A DNA stretch of 64,000 bases from Echeneis naucrates. Taxonomy: Eukaryota > Chordata > Actinopteri > Carangiformes > Echeneidae. The notes below the pieces were generated by a model. The model saw only the letters and a list, made by a program, of their open reading frames with translations. It did no database searches and was not told the DNA's origin. Position 1 is the stretch's first letter. Each line of letters starts with the position of its first letter. Positions 39,501 through 50,711 of this stretch are shown here, piece by piece. The stretch lies in assembly GCF_900963305.1 (NCBI RefSeq), contig NC_042523.1:23039297-23103296 (forward strand), given 5' to 3'. The translations under genes and the position numbers were made by a program.

Positions 39501-40798
39501 GCAAGAGCAGCTTCCTTCTTTTCATATTGAAGCTGGGCTTCTACACTAAAGCGACATCAGGACACTGAGTCCACTCCTGCTGTCTCATTTCGTGGGAAGG
39601 TCACTAATGCAGCAATAAATATATGAAAAGGAAAAAGTCTAAGTGGTCTCAAGATGTTTTTCCATCTGAGACTCTCAACCCAGGCCCCTTTTAGTGCCCA
39701 TAGGACTGCAGTGCAGCTGAAAGTATTTTCTGTTATGAGCGCTGGAGCCACATATTTAATATCAATCAGAATGTGGTCTATTGCCTCGTAGGTTTTTCAA
39801 GGAAACATAGTTAGCAGTTGAAAAAAAAAAAATCAATATAAATAGTAAAATATTTTGAATAAGTGGAAAAACATATTGCCCTAGTACACTTACACACATT
39901 TAAAAAGATGTATAATACAAACGCTGGTGTTACTGTAGCTCACAGAAGGTTTCCTCTTAGGGGAAATTCTTAAGCCGCATGAATTAACTGAATTATTCCA
40001 GGATTGTGCGTTCAGTGACTTTTGGCAACCAAACGTCCCTAAAACCAAAGACCTTCATGGAAAAATGGTGATAGGGAAGCTGTTTGTCAAGTCAAAAATT
40101 GCCACCAGAGTGCACTGTCAACAGCAGTGTGTAGCGTCTTCACAGAGCGGGAGAGTAAATAAGTTTGAGTGGCCGGCATTTCCTTTCCTCTGGCGTCCTC
40201 CATACGTGCTATCTGCTCACGCCTCGTTATCGCTTCGTGACCGCTGGCGAAGGCTGCAGGACACAAAGTTAGCTGCTGAAACTTTTGTTTCCCTCCGTCA
40301 ACCCCCCCCCCCCCCATTGGCTGGGGGACCGTGGGGCCCCCCAGAGCTGATAAGGCGGGCTTGTTGTCTGGCCAGCTGCCTGTTTTGGGCCTCCTCTCCC
40401 CTGAGTTGTTAATTCTCTTATTTCATTGTTGCTGTGTCACTGGGCGAAATTTTAATGCCGGTTGTTTGTGTCATTTTATTGGTTTATTTATGATGTTATT
40501 TTTTTGTTTCCTGTGCTCTTTGCTTCTTTCCCTTCGCTCTCTGCCTGGCTCTCTCCCACGTCTCTTTCCAGGCGAAAAGAATTAAAAGCCATTTAGCGCC
40601 GTCTCTCCCCCTGAGAACTGCTCTGTAATTAGCATAACTAATTTAGCAGAAATATTTCCCTTTCCCTTAAATTTGCCGTTGTGTAGGGGAGGGGAGGGAC
40701 TGAAATTATGATGTAGCGGAAAAGATGTCTGCTTGTTAAGAGTGTCTGTGTGTTTGCAAAGAGTATATACAACAGAAGCAATGCAATTTACAAAGTGA

Positions 40799-40845
<47 letters not shown>

Positions 40846-43800
40846 GGAGATCTAAGTCGTGCTGGGTGATTCTTTTTTTATTATGTTTTATTTTCTTGAT
40901 TATTGATGTGTGAGTTCATCTGCCTCTCAGACTGTGTGTGTACTTTGGAGTTTTCCTTGTTTGTATTTTTATCTTGTGTGTGTGTGTTTGTGTTGTGTGA
41001 GGAGGCTTGTGTTGGCTGCAGCTTTATCAGTTGTAGCTCCGGCTCTCTGCAGCATTCCTCAGGGGGTACTGTGTATCCTGCTGCTGTTTCTGCATGGGCC
41101 CTGGCCACTTGAACTTGTGGCTTAAATACGCATGAACACACACACACACACACACACCCAGTATCGCAGGGTCACTGGCCAGGATTCAGGACACGACTCA
41201 GAGCTCCACAGTGATGCCAAAGGATGTTTGTGGAAAGTGTGAAACTCAGGCGCATCCAGACGATGACCTTCAGTGCGGCTGAGAGCAACAATACCAACAA
41301 CAACTGGCTGCTCAGAAGAAACACACATTTTCACTCTTTGTTATCAAACGTCCAAACAGCAGCAGGATTCTCTGCACCCACCTTGATTGTCTTAGTAATA
41401 ATCTTTCAAATCCGGCAGCCAGACCATCCAGCTCCAAAAACCAAGAAAGCTTTGTCTTTTGTACAAAAAGAAAAAAAAAAAAAGTCCTGATGAATCAGTG
41501 ACAGCTTGTTGCTGGAGAATCATTATCTGTTAACGATGATGGCTGAAGGCAGAGTGATATTCAAAATGTAATAATTTAGAAATATTAGAGATTACAGACA
41601 TTTTTGCTGGCTATTATCAGTTGTTCATGGAAAGATTACTTTTATTACTATACTTCATATATAATAGTACAGACAGATTCCATTATTTCAAAAAAGATAT
41701 TTTTATAGCGCAAATATTAGCCCAAGTCTATTAAGGATAAAGATCCATCATTATCTATCCCACATGCTTTTCCTTTATTTCTTTTATTTTGTCAAGCCAG
41801 CTTTGATTTCCTGTGTTGTAGTGAAGGGAGGAAAGACTTAGTGAAAACTGTCAAAAATTGTAGTCTGACTGTGAATCCAGGAAAAATGATCATGTCATCA
41901 CCCAGTTTGGGCTTTAGACTTCAAATTGTTCATCAGAGCTTCGAAAACTGTGCGGAGGAGTCAGAAAGACGCAGGTGGTCAAACGTAGATGGCGGCGGCA
42001 TCAGCGGTTTGTTTCCTGTATGCTGTCACCTCATTTCCCTTTTCTCTACACTGTCCCGTCTGATAGAGGGATAAAATGCCCCAAAGAGGCAACATAAGAT
42101 CCAGTGAACACTCCAGGCAGTGGTTTTAAGTTTAATCACTGGCCACGCCCACTTGTGATGTCACGGCGTCCTCAATGGCTAAGTTTCAATGGCTCTTAAT
42201 GCCAGAGGTTTCAGAGATCTGGACCCACCAAGGCCTGACCGGCTGGATCAGGTTGAGCCGTCGTGTGCCGGTTAACCAGGCTGATGAGCAGTTATCCCTG
42301 ACGTAACGTCTCACACACTCACAGAGCCCAGCAGCTGCTGGCAGCGGGAGGATAAACTTTCTGTCCCCGCTTTCCCTCAGTAATGACGTGTGTTTTGGCG
42401 AAAGGCCAGGTCCCGTCCCTCCATCTTCATCGCTCTCCGTTTCTTTTTCTTAATGTCTTGAAGGGCTTGATTGGCAGCGTTTATTTCAGGGCTCTTTTGC
42501 TGTGTCAGCTAAATGACATCAGTCGCTGGAGAGGGGGTGAGAGCGCGGCACCGCTGCTGTTGGCGGGACGACAGAGACAAAAGCTGGGGAGGGAGGGCGG
42601 CCTTTTATCGTAATTACACCCACTCTCCAATGGGCCAGAGAGGGTTAAGATGGGAGGACTGGTGATCCAGTCAAAAAGAAATAAAAGAAAAGTTTTAAGA
42701 TGGAAGGCAGAGAAGCAAAGCTGCAGCCTCCAACCTTGACATGCAGTAGTTAGTTGTGTCCCATGTGGTCAAAACACAGTTTGAGCTTTCTCCCCCCAAC
42801 AAGGGAAAGTTTAAAGTTAAAGCAGTTTTAGCAGGCGCGTGTTCAGCAAGCAGCCCGTATGATTTTACACACTCAGAAAGGACACCTTTCTGCTCTGAGC
42901 ACGCTTATCGGTGCGAAGTAAAAACACAAATGTCTCCACTTCAACACAGCAGGTCTGCAAAAATATTCAGTCAAAGCAGAGTTAGTCCAACACAAATGGA
43001 TGCCCAGATACTCAATCAATATTAGCAGGTGTTTTCAAAATCTTAAATGTTCGCAGCCGATAAACAAACGCAACACAGAAATTATGGGCTGGAAAAATCA
43101 ATTTTAACTTAATAAGAACAGCAAAATTAGCAGGTTACCGCCATGGAAGATTAGCACCGTTTTATATGCTGCCAGATGAATTTTGTGTCTCTCTCTTTGG
43201 ACTGAAGACGCACACACAGGCAGAACTGAAGGGATGTCATCACATGCAGCTACAGAGCGCCCACACAGTTAGCTGTCAGTTGCCATTTAGACTCTCATCT
43301 GTGTGAGATACCATACCTGAGCTCAGCGGAGCTGCTGTGTTTGTAGTCTAACAGCATCACTCTGTGCTTCCACTGCTTTGTGTCCCTGAAAAATGGGAAA
43401 GGGGCAAAACTGAACACATTCACCGGCACCAGTGGGAACAGGAGCAGGAGTTAATAAATAATCAGTGTCTACTTCAAGTTCTCCTGAGCTGACAGAAGCC
43501 AGATGTTAACGGGGCTCTGTAGCTACAGCCCCCTCTCTGTCTGCACTGTCCCGTCTAACAAGGGTGTGAAAGATGCCACAGGACAATAACTGATCACCAA
43601 AGTCAGTTGGATGTGAATGTATCACCGTTTACAGCACTCTGTCCAGTTGTTACTCAGATGTTGGTAAAATCCGCAGTCAGTCTTGAATTCTGGATTTTAG
43701 CAGCTTTTGAATTTCGCCTTCTGAACGGTCACTCTGCTATGCCCCGCTCGCATCAGGAAAGAAAACCTGCGTGTTTCTGTCCACCCCTTTCTGTTTTTCT

Positions 43801-46800
43801 TCTTCTCTAATTTCCCTTCCTGCTGGTCTCGCCCCCTGTCGTCCTCTCAACACATTAGCACTTTCCTGCTGGGTAATGTTGAGTGGTCACCCCCCACCTC
43901 CTCTCCTCACTGAGTTTGATCCAAGGAAGAAGTCGGTCGGTCATTTGAGCCGTATTGTGTATTTCAGCTGGAACTATTTTAATGGCTGTTTACAGACAGG
44001 CCACACTTATTGCAGGAAAATTGCGGTCCATTACATGATCCTCTAAAATGGTGTGCGCCTGCTGCGTCATTCCACCTTTTTACACCATTTTCGGACAGGT
44101 TCCTATGTGCATCTGACACAAATAACAAACTCATTTATATATGAATTGAAGCCTGAGCACACAAGCATGCAGAGTTTCACCACAGTCTGTGGAAACATCT
44201 TATTATCTGTGTCTGGGGTTTGTATTAATTATTTTCATCCCAACATTAACTCCACATTTGTTTTGATGCTGTTGTGCATTCACACACTAGAAAATTACTC
44301 AGTTGGTGTGTGTGTGTGTGCGTGTGTGTGTTTGGTTTTTCTGATGCTAAGCTTCACACTTTGTTTTTAAAGTCTGACTTTTTTTTAATGTTGGTAAGAT
44401 ATATATTAATGAGAAAGTTTCAAAAATGAACATTCTTTGAATTGTAGTTTTATTCCTCGTATTTACTGCCAGGCTCTTCCTGAAATCTAACCAATGTTTC
44501 TGCCAAAGAAAAGAAACCAACAAACGTCTGAATAACTTTACAGGCTGATTCAGTCACCTAAAACTGCTCTCTAATCGTTATTTTACTGACAAAGATAAAA
44601 GTTCAAAGCTCATAATAACTCACTAAGTCACTCAGTGAGTATCAGCTGATCACTTTGGACTATTACGAGGATAATGAGATAACCAGCTTCCTCCAACCGT
44701 GCAGGATAGTACACAATTCAGAAATTTGCCATGAAGGTGTCCAGGTCACACTCAACCAGTATCACAAGTGCCAATGCCAAAAAACGGTCGCCATGGAAAC
44801 GGTCTTAAATTTTACTGCTATAAAAGCTGTAATGACTTTCTATAACTAAGGAAACGGTTTTAACTGTCTTCGTTAACTGGCCTCCACAGCAATCTTTTTT
44901 TTTTTTTAACTTCCTGTTTCCTTCCTCAGGCCGACCTTCCGTTATTTCACCTGGCACACCTGTGTGCTGGGCATTGTGGGTTGTGCTATCATGATGTTCC
45001 TGATCAACGCCATCTACGCCTCGGCCAGCATCGCCTTCATGCTGCTGCTGCTTCTGCTGATTCACTACCTCAGTCCCACCTCCAGCTGGGGATACATCAG
45101 CCAGGCTCTCATTTTCCACCAGGTCTGACACACACACACATATATAACACAGGCTTGTCATTACTACAGCAACTAAAATCTCATCCCCTCAGCTTTACAA
45201 GAGCCTGTACTGCTGCCAAGCAATCGTTCTATCAGGTTTATAGAGACATGCAGACATAAACACACACAAACACCCACACAGACTGTTCGCTGATGCCTCT
45301 CTCATATCCAAGCGCTTTGCATTTAGCAGACAAACACAAAAACATTTTCCTTCTCTCTTTTCCTACGACTACACACAACGTCGCCTTGTCATTTCTACAG
45401 CAGTGATCTGTCACTTTTATATCAGGTCTATCAGACACACATCCTCATCTTCTCTGTTTAGGAGACACACACACACAGCTTTACATCATCGTTTTCTGCG
45501 TCCTCTATCCTGCGAGCCTGTTGCTCTCAAGGAGAGGGAGGGATGTTGCCAGCAGGGCCTGTTGCCGAGGGGAACCGTTGCCAAGGCTGTGGACCGGGGG
45601 TTATGGGCGGGAGGGAAACGACAACAAGGGCTCAGTCTGCCAGCAGCTTGTCAGGAGACGGAGCGTTACTACAACCACTTAACTTATTACACTTTTCCTT
45701 CCCATCCGTTTCCTTAATAATGGCACACAAGCACAAAGATGCAAAAACACTGCATAAAGACACAAAATGACCACAAAGAGGCACCAAACGAGAAAGCTGC
45801 AGAAAGTCGTAAAACAGCTACAAAGAAGAGATGAAGAAACGAAGAGGTGCAAAACATCCACTTAGAGACACAAAATGGCCACAGAAGACACTAAATGGCT
45901 ACAAAGGGACGCAGAAACACCACAGAGAATAGCAGCAGTTCTGCAAAGACACAAAACAACTACTAAGAGACATAAAACAGCTGTAAAGACACAACAAGCC
46001 CACATAGACATGCAAAATATCCACTCAGAGACACAGACAAAGAGACAATATGACCATAAAGAGACTTCAAAGAAATAAAAAAAATGGCAAAGAGCCACAA
46101 AATGAGTAGACAGAGATGTGTACAGTGTCCAAAAGAAATGCAAAATGACCCCAACATGACACTTCGCAACTCCAGGCAGATGCAGTTGTGTTGCATCATT
46201 TGTAGTTTTTTATGTCTTGTGTGTGTGTGTGTGAGGCCCATAATCTGCCCGTCACTGCCGGCTGTTTGGAACGGAGTTATTAATTGATGTTATTTAATAT
46301 TAAAATACTCTAAATGAATAATGTTGGTATTAATAATGTATATTATTAGTTTTTATTATTTCAAAGAACCAGAGCTTTAAATGTGAGTTCACACATTTTT
46401 GCTCGATTAAAACTCAGCGGAGGCCACATGTGTCCATGTACGCATCTGTGGCCGGACGCCAACTGGGTGACATTGAAACAGCAACTGGAGACACAACAAC
46501 AATTTACAAAAACACACAGACACAACTGGAGATTAACAGGCGTTTGTCAACAGTGTTAAGGAGAGAAAGAAGAACGAAGAAAAAGACAAACTGAGGCAAG
46601 ACTTGACGATATCACAGGAGGTAGAAGACAGAGACAGAATACGAGCAGCAAGAAGGAATGAGTGATCCAGAAACCAAGTGATGGATGAGAGCGGGGAGAC
46701 AGAGAAATAATGATATCCTGATGGATGAGAAACGGGGAAATGAAGAGATAAAGAGAGACAGATGATTAGATGAGTGCAGCCAGTTGGACATTGTTTTTTT

Positions 46801-47613
46801 TTTTGTTGTTGTTGTTGTTAAACCGGATAGAAAACAGTTTTGACCGTTTTGATGATAATAATATTGGAAATGGATGCATCTTTATTTTTGGTTGTGCTTT
46901 GATAAACGTCATATCACGGAAATGATCACAATCAGCTCCATTTGTCTCCGCCTTCTCCGGCTAAATCCGGGCCGGGACACAAGAAGACTCCGTCTTTCAT
47001 TTGTCTGACAATTTCATATCATTGCCTGAAGTCCATTAAACTCACCCTGTCAGCGTTTTCAAGTATATTCAGTCAGTTCTCAAGCGACTCTCTTCTATTT
47101 AAAGGATCTAAATTCCCACCAAAATAATGACTTATTTAGCTGATTGGAGATCCTTCTGCTGCCGCAGACTCCAGTGAAGCCGGAGGTGACGACGCCTTTA
47201 CTCACTCTGCTGTGACATTGCGGACGTGTCGTCACAGTTAATGGTCGTTAATTCCAATGAGAGTCTCGAATGAGTGGTAATCATTTCTTAGCAGACTTTA
47301 GGTTCAAGTCTAATGTTTGGTTCCACTTGGTTACATTTCCTTAATGGTACCTTGATGCCGCCTCATCAGCACTGTGTTAGAATCCTAATGACGGCTGTGT
47401 TGTAGTGCTCATTGTACCACAAACTGACACACACAGGCTGTTACAGGGTGAGTGTTTGCTTATCGCACACTAAAATGACACATGCACAAACGCACACATG
47501 CCAAAGACTTATATCCTAATGGGACTCTGATTAGAGATGTAATTAGGTTCTACATTAAGAGAAGTTCCTGCAATTAAAAGATTACAGGACATGCATGTAT
47601 ATTAGATAGAGGT

Positions 47614-47659
<46 letters not shown>

Positions 47660-50600
47660 CTTGATGTCAGTTAGATGAGAAGCTTGAACACGGGTGAAGA
47701 TGGCGTGCGTGCGTGAGAGGCAGGTGTGACAGTTCAGATCTACTGATGAAACTGGTTTCACCCACAGGTGCGAAAGTACCTACTGATGCTCGACGTGAGG
47801 AAGGACCACGTCAAGTTCTGGCGGCCTCAGATCCTGCTGATGGTGTCCAACCCTCGCAGCAGCGTGGGCCTCATCACCTTCATCAACGACATCAAGAAGA
47901 GCGGCCTGTACGTGCTCGGCCACGTCCAGCTGGGAGACCTGAGTAAGGACGCCGACGCCAACACGCTGTTCTGTCTCTGATTGCATTCGGCTGTGCTCTT
48001 TGTCACGTTACATTAACCTCACACCCGGCGGCCATGATGGAAAGGTCTCTGCCTCCCAGAGTTGTGTGTTGCCTGACAACATCAGCTCATCACCGGTGTT
48101 GGCAAGCTTACTTCTACACCACGTCTCATCCAAACCAGCTCAGTGTGAGAGAGCGGCTATTAATTATAAGAAAAACAAACCAGGGGTGGTGATGGAAAAT
48201 AGTTACCGGATAATTTAACATTACTATTTAGAGGCAAAAGTGACAAAACTAAAAGCGTCAACATTGTTGCTGAATTTTAACAGGAATTTATAACATGATG
48301 AATGAAAAAGTAGTTTATAGAAATGAACATAAACTTTGTTCCAGTAAAGTGAAGCCAATGCTGACGAGCCAGACTGGAGTCCTAATGAGTTTACGGTCTC
48401 AGTCACAAGTCTTCAATACTACATGATCAATAATGATCAACTCAATCATGATGGGTGACGTCGATCTGGATGAGCTCAGCGTGGCTGTGAATCTCTGCAC
48501 ACACTCACACTTTAAAGGTGGGAATCAGCCCTCACAGTGGAAGGACTGAAATGTTCATTGGCCACTGAAGAGTCCTCCTCTCGTTCGAGGAGCCACTCGG
48601 TCTTCAGAAACATGGAGTCGTTCTCACACATAAGTACAGTGAAGAGGATTTTTACTTCGAGGCCTCCCAGCGACTTCCACATCGTCCTCCCTGTGTGTTT
48701 TAAGTGTGTTTGCTGTGCCACAGCTGTTTGCCTTAAAGCTGAACACGACGATGGATCTTTCTTCTGCATTACATCCTTTATTGATGTTTTCTTTTTAAAT
48801 GATTCATCACCTCCTCGTCTGTTTTTGCTTCCATATATCTTTCTCTGTCTCACAATCTCTTTATAATGTGATTTGTCCTTGCACCTTTTTCACCCCCCCC
48901 CATCTCAGCATCTCCTCCAGTATCTCCCTCACGCTCTGCCTCTAATTCAGTGTCTGTCATCCTGACTTCTCTACTCTCTCTGTCTGTCACTCTTGTGCCT
49001 TTTGTTTTTGGCCTTCAGCAGCTTTCATCCTCTCTGAATCCCAACCTGTCTCCGATGAGCTGTCACCTAAAACCATTTTCTTTGCTCCTGCCCTGGCAGA
49101 CACGCTGCCGTCGGATCCCCTGCAGTCCCAGTATGACTCCTGGTTGTCCCTGGTGGACCATTTGAACATCAAAGCCTTCGTCAACCTAACGCTGGCAGAT
49201 TCTGTTCGTCACGGAGTCCAACACCTGCTCTTCATCTCCGGACTGGGTCAGTGCCATTGTTATTTATTCAACATCCTCGTTGATCAGTGAGAATATTTAA
49301 AGTCCAACATTTATACCAGAAATGAAAGATTTGGGAAATCTTTTGTTATTATAATTGTGCTTTATCAGAACAGCTTTTCAATCATTTCACTACGATCTTT
49401 TCTGCTCATTCAGCAGTTCTTGTTTATTACATCATCTAGTAGCTTCTTGATTTCGCTGACAGTTTTTTCACTCTGGCCTCAGTTGCTCACAAAGTTCTGG
49501 TTTTCAGAGAAAACAATGTGTCTGCTCTTGTCTTCATAAACATATCTGCTGTTGGCTCCTCACCCACTTCTCACTCCACAACTTGTCTCGTCTACATTTG
49601 ATTTTCAGTAACTGAACCTCGGCAGCCTGCTACTTTCCGACTCAAGAGATCAATGATCATTATAAAGAAATCATTTGCATTTGATTGCACCAAAAGCTCG
49701 ACTCATTCTTTCACTTGTCTGTCTTTTCTCTTCTTCGCTCTCTCTCCAGGTGGGATGCGTCCAAACACCCTCATCCTTGGTTTCTATGACGACTGCCTGC
49801 CAAAGGACAGACTGGTTGATCCCTCGCTGCCGTTCAGTCAGTCCACGGATCCCTCAGAGCCTTCTCAGGAGCTCGAGCAACAACCTCTCTTTCACTTTGC
49901 GTACCTGCGGAACGGCAGCGTCAGACAGGATTCTGGTGAACTTGGGGACGGGAAGGTTCTGGGGGCCCAGGAGTACGTCGCCATCATCGCCGACGCCATG
50001 AAGATGCTGAAGAATGTGGTGCTGGCTCGTTACTTCAACAACTTTGACCGGACCCAGGTCCTCTCCCCTCCCTCCTCCTCGCCATGGAAGGGAGCCGTGT
50101 ACGTCGACGTCTGGCCGGTCAACCTGCTGCGTCCTGACAGCTGCAGCTACGTCGATACCTGCTCTCTGTTCCTGCTGCAGCTCGCCTGCATCCTCAACAT
50201 GGTGAGAGGCTGGAAGAAAGCGACGCTCCGTCTCTTCCTGTGCGTGGAGGAAGGACGAAGCGTCAGAGGCTCGGAGGAGAAACTGGGTCAGCTGCTGAAA
50301 GAGCTGAGGATCAAGGCTCGGATCTATCCTGTGCCCTGGGACCAGCAGGTGGCGCTGCACTGGCAGCGTCAAGGCAAGTGGGGCAAGAAGCAGCAGTCGC
50401 AGCCCTACGACACCATCAAAGAAGAGACCAAGCCCAGAGCGGTGGAGGAGGAAGAGAGCGACGACGATTACGTCAACAGCTTCCCAAGCAACACCATGCA
50501 CCTGTCTGACGACTACCTGTCCGCCGTCAACAAGCTGATCCTGGACCAGGCCCGGCCGCCGCCCGCTGTTCGTTTCCTGTACTTGCCTCGCCCCCCAGCT

Positions 50601-50711
50601 GACACCCGGCGTTACACCTCCTATTTGCATCAGCTGGAGCTGCTGACTCGAGACCTGGGGCCCACGCTGCTCATCCACGGCGTCACGCCTGTCATCACCA
50701 CTGACCTCTGA
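10687..50711 (+). CDS. slc12a9: Solute carrier family 12 member 9 (cation-chloride cotransporter 9 / CIP1), complete CDS
   Basis: Thirteen exons join without a frame break to 961 codons plus TGA: 10687-10909, 12395-12529, 12643-12780, 13374-13700, 15307-15414, 15502-15613, 26785-26942, 30956-31038, 38327-38451, 44930-45122, 47768-47942, 49100-49246, 49750-50711. The protein aligns end to end with human SLC12A9 (914 aa), from [11 protein letters not shown] through [14 protein letters not shown] and NLIGASRIL to the C-terminus [14 protein letters not shown]. It has about 12 membrane segments, a glycosylated loop in exon 4 and a long cytosolic C-terminal region. Family knowledge: an amino acid-polyamine-cotransporter-fold protein, first described as an NKCC1-interacting protein and more recently tied to lysosomal ion and ammonium handling. 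The genomic span (40 kb) is large for a fish; introns 6, 8 and 9 account for about 25 kb. Confidence 0.97.
11355..11383. repeat. Poly-C/poly-A simple tract
   Basis: About 18 C followed by about 11 A. Its length may be uncertain in the assembly. Confidence 0.9.
11797..11821. repeat. (CA)n microsatellite
   Basis: About 12 CA units in slc12a9 intron 1. Confidence 0.9.
12395..12529 (+). CDS. slc12a9: slc12a9 exon 2
   Basis: Residues 75-119: TM2 and the conserved [13 protein letters not shown] turn. Phase 1 to 1. The donor is the weaker GTATCC. The following intron is only 113 nt and is largely a CA repeat. Confidence 0.93.
12559..12587. repeat. (CA)n microsatellite in the 113-nt intron 2
   Basis: About 14 CA units fill a quarter of the very short intron between exons 2 and 3. 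Confidence 0.9.
12643..12780 (+). CDS. slc12a9: slc12a9 exon 3
   Basis: Residues 120-165: [20 protein letters not shown] and TM3. Acceptor CACTCAG, donor GTCAGT, phase 1 to 1. Confidence 0.93.
13374..13700 (+). CDS. slc12a9: slc12a9 exon 4
   Basis: Residues 166-274: TM4 and TM5, then the large hydrophilic loop with sequons NAT and NFT (MNATGP, ANFTGF), so this loop is probably glycosylated. Acceptor GTCTTAG, donor G|GTAAGC. Confidence 0.93.
13701..15306 (+). other. slc12a9 intron 4
   Basis: AT-rich. No coding frame with splice support and no clear repeat seen. Confidence 0.5.
15307..15414 (+). CDS. slc12a9: slc12a9 exon 5
   Basis: Residues 275-310: [20 protein letters not shown] and [11 protein letters not shown], the conserved TM6 region of the cotransporter fold. 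Phase 1 to 1. Confidence 0.95.
15502..15613 (+). CDS. slc12a9: slc12a9 exon 6
   Basis: Residues 311-347: [14 protein letters not shown] and TM7 ending in SCDR. The intron before it is only 87 nt. Donor CG|GTCAGT, phase 2, leads into the longest intron (11.2 kb). Confidence 0.95.
22874..23255. mobile_element. Tc1/mariner-type DNA transposon relic, internally deleted
   Basis: Begins with the familiar fish Tc1-type end (ATCAGCCATAACATTATGAC) and later contains a decayed transposase segment reading 'CCCAGATCTCAGTCC...CATCTGTGGGATGAGCTGGA', the equivalent of the DLNPIEHLWD region. The middle is missing and there is no open transposase frame. Old copy; boundaries approximate. Confidence 0.65.
23293..23430 (+). 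mobile_element. tRNA-derived SINE copy
   Basis: Box A-like TTAGCTCGGCTGGTAGAG, then 'GCTGCGGTGTCCCGTGGTCC' and the pyrimidine-rich 'CTCTCTTTACCCCC' body match the layout of a common fish tRNA-head SINE. Diverged in box B. It sits directly beside the Tc1-like relic. Confidence 0.6.
24478..24545. repeat. (CA)n microsatellite, longest in the window
   Basis: About 34 uninterrupted CA units. Confidence 0.95.
24699..24724. repeat. (CA)n microsatellite
   Basis: About 13 CA units. Confidence 0.9.
25191..25216. repeat. (GA)n microsatellite
   Basis: About 13 GA units. Confidence 0.9.
25886..25909. repeat. Poly-T run
   Basis: 24 consecutive T. It could be the reverse complement of an old retroposon polyA tail; no target-site duplication recognised. 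Confidence 0.85.
26785..26942 (+). CDS. slc12a9: slc12a9 exon 7
   Basis: Residues 348-400: [18 protein letters not shown] and TM8 with [19 protein letters not shown]. Acceptor CTCTCACAG, donor G|GTACGT. Confidence 0.95.
26943..30955 (+). other. slc12a9 intron 7
   Basis: No gene recognised. Contains an AT-rich, partly palindromic block at about 27755-27860. Confidence 0.6.
27755..27860. repeat. AT-rich palindromic block
   Basis: TATATCATCA and TGATGATATA form a 10-bp inverted repeat around a 6-nt loop, within about 100 bp of ATA/TATT-rich sequence. Confidence 0.6.
30956..31038 (+). CDS. slc12a9: slc12a9 exon 8
   Basis: Residues 401-428: [20 protein letters not shown], the start of TM9. The shortest internal exon (83 nt), ending in phase 0 before GTTAGT. 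Confidence 0.93.
33001..33066 (+). repeat. 11-bp tandem repeat, six copies
   Basis: The unit ACAGTGGAGGG is repeated six times almost perfectly. Confidence 0.95.
33110..33645 (+). repeat. Dispersed fish repeat with 'GGTCAAAGGTCA' motifs
   Basis: Shows the wording of an abundant fish repeat: 'cacttggactcgag', 'ggtcaaaggtcactgtgacc', 'attcaaccttgaggtggcat'. The GGTCAAAGGTCA core occurs in two forms (about 33243 and 33436). Diverged. The class of element is not known to me. Confidence 0.55.
33435..33456 (+). promoter_or_regulatory. Composite nuclear-receptor motif (DR1 plus perfect ERE palindrome)
   Basis: AGGTCA-A-AGGTCA is a consensus DR1 (PPAR/RXR, HNF4, COUP-TF type). Its second half also forms AGGTCA-CTG-TGACCT, the consensus estrogen-response palindrome. 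It lies inside a dispersed repeat, so it is probably repeat-borne; activity unknown. Confidence 0.4.
34310..34380. repeat. Dispersed repeat relic
   Basis: 'AATCAAATCAAATTAATTTATAAAGCACC ... GGCGCTTTAC' resembles the tail of common fish L2/SINE-type repeats. Short and diverged. Confidence 0.4.
35320..35480. repeat. Dispersed LINE-like relic
   Basis: 'CCGACAGCGAGTTCTAGGTCTGCC' followed by 'CCTCCAGAGAGGGAATCC' recalls a common fish LINE segment. Very diverged; family not assigned. Confidence 0.35.
38327..38451 (+). CDS. slc12a9: slc12a9 exon 9
   Basis: Residues 429-469: end of TM9 and TM10 ([20 protein letters not shown]), then [11 protein letters not shown] long pyrimidine tract precedes the acceptor CTCCAG. 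Phase 0 to 2. Confidence 0.95.
38452..44929 (+). other. slc12a9 intron 9 (6.5 kb)
   Basis: No gene recognised. Contains a GT microsatellite (40803-40844). The stretch 40140-40700 is less AT-skewed, with blocks such as CTGTAATTAGCATAACTAAT, and could be a conserved noncoding element; this is a guess from texture only. Confidence 0.55.
40803..40844. repeat. (GT)n microsatellite
   Basis: About 21 GT units. Confidence 0.95.
44930..45122 (+). CDS. slc12a9: slc12a9 exon 10
   Basis: Residues 470-534: TM11 and TM12, then [14 protein letters not shown] at the start of the cytosolic C-terminal domain. Phase 2 to 0. Confidence 0.95.
45725..46165 (+). repeat. Imperfect minisatellite, about 21-bp unit
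   Basis: Degenerate copies of 'GACACAAAATGACCACAAAGA' run for about 440 bp. This is a familiar fish satellite motif. No coding meaning despite open frames on the minus strand. Confidence 0.75.
47615..47658. repeat. (CA)n microsatellite
   Basis: About 22 CA units, 110 nt upstream of slc12a9 exon 11. Confidence 0.95.
47768..47942 (+). CDS. slc12a9: slc12a9 exon 11
   Basis: Residues 535-592: [20 protein letters not shown], nearly identical to the human protein, then [12 protein letters not shown]. Donor A|GTAAGG, phase 1. Confidence 0.95.
49100..49246 (+). CDS. slc12a9: slc12a9 exon 12
   Basis: Residues 593-641: [19 protein letters not shown] and [15 protein letters not shown]. Acceptor CTGGCAG, donor G|GTCAGT, phase 1 to 1. 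Confidence 0.94.
49750..50711 (+). CDS. slc12a9: slc12a9 exon 13 (terminal coding exon)
   Basis: Residues 642-961 and stop: [18 protein letters not shown] and [15 protein letters not shown] motifs, ending [20 protein letters not shown]. An acidic insert ([12 protein letters not shown]) lies before the last conserved block. GC-rich compared with the introns. Confidence 0.96.

Larger units (their letters stand above)
45123..47767 (+). other. slc12a9 intron 10
   Basis: No gene recognised. Holds a decayed minisatellite (about 45725-46165) and a CA microsatellite (47615-47658). Confidence 0.6.

Noticed and set aside
40065-40412. 115-codon frame in slc12a9 intron 9
   Set aside because: Unstructured composition, includes a poly-C run, no splice or domain support.
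45725-46165. CRISPR-like spaced repeats
   Set aside because: Repeat units are contiguous and degenerate without unique spacers, and the genome is vertebrate; this is a decayed minisatellite.
49854-50678. 274-codon frame antisense to slc12a9 exon 13
   Set aside because: A shadow of the GC-rich coding exon: no splice sites, domains or start context of its own, and the plus-strand protein is conserved end to end.
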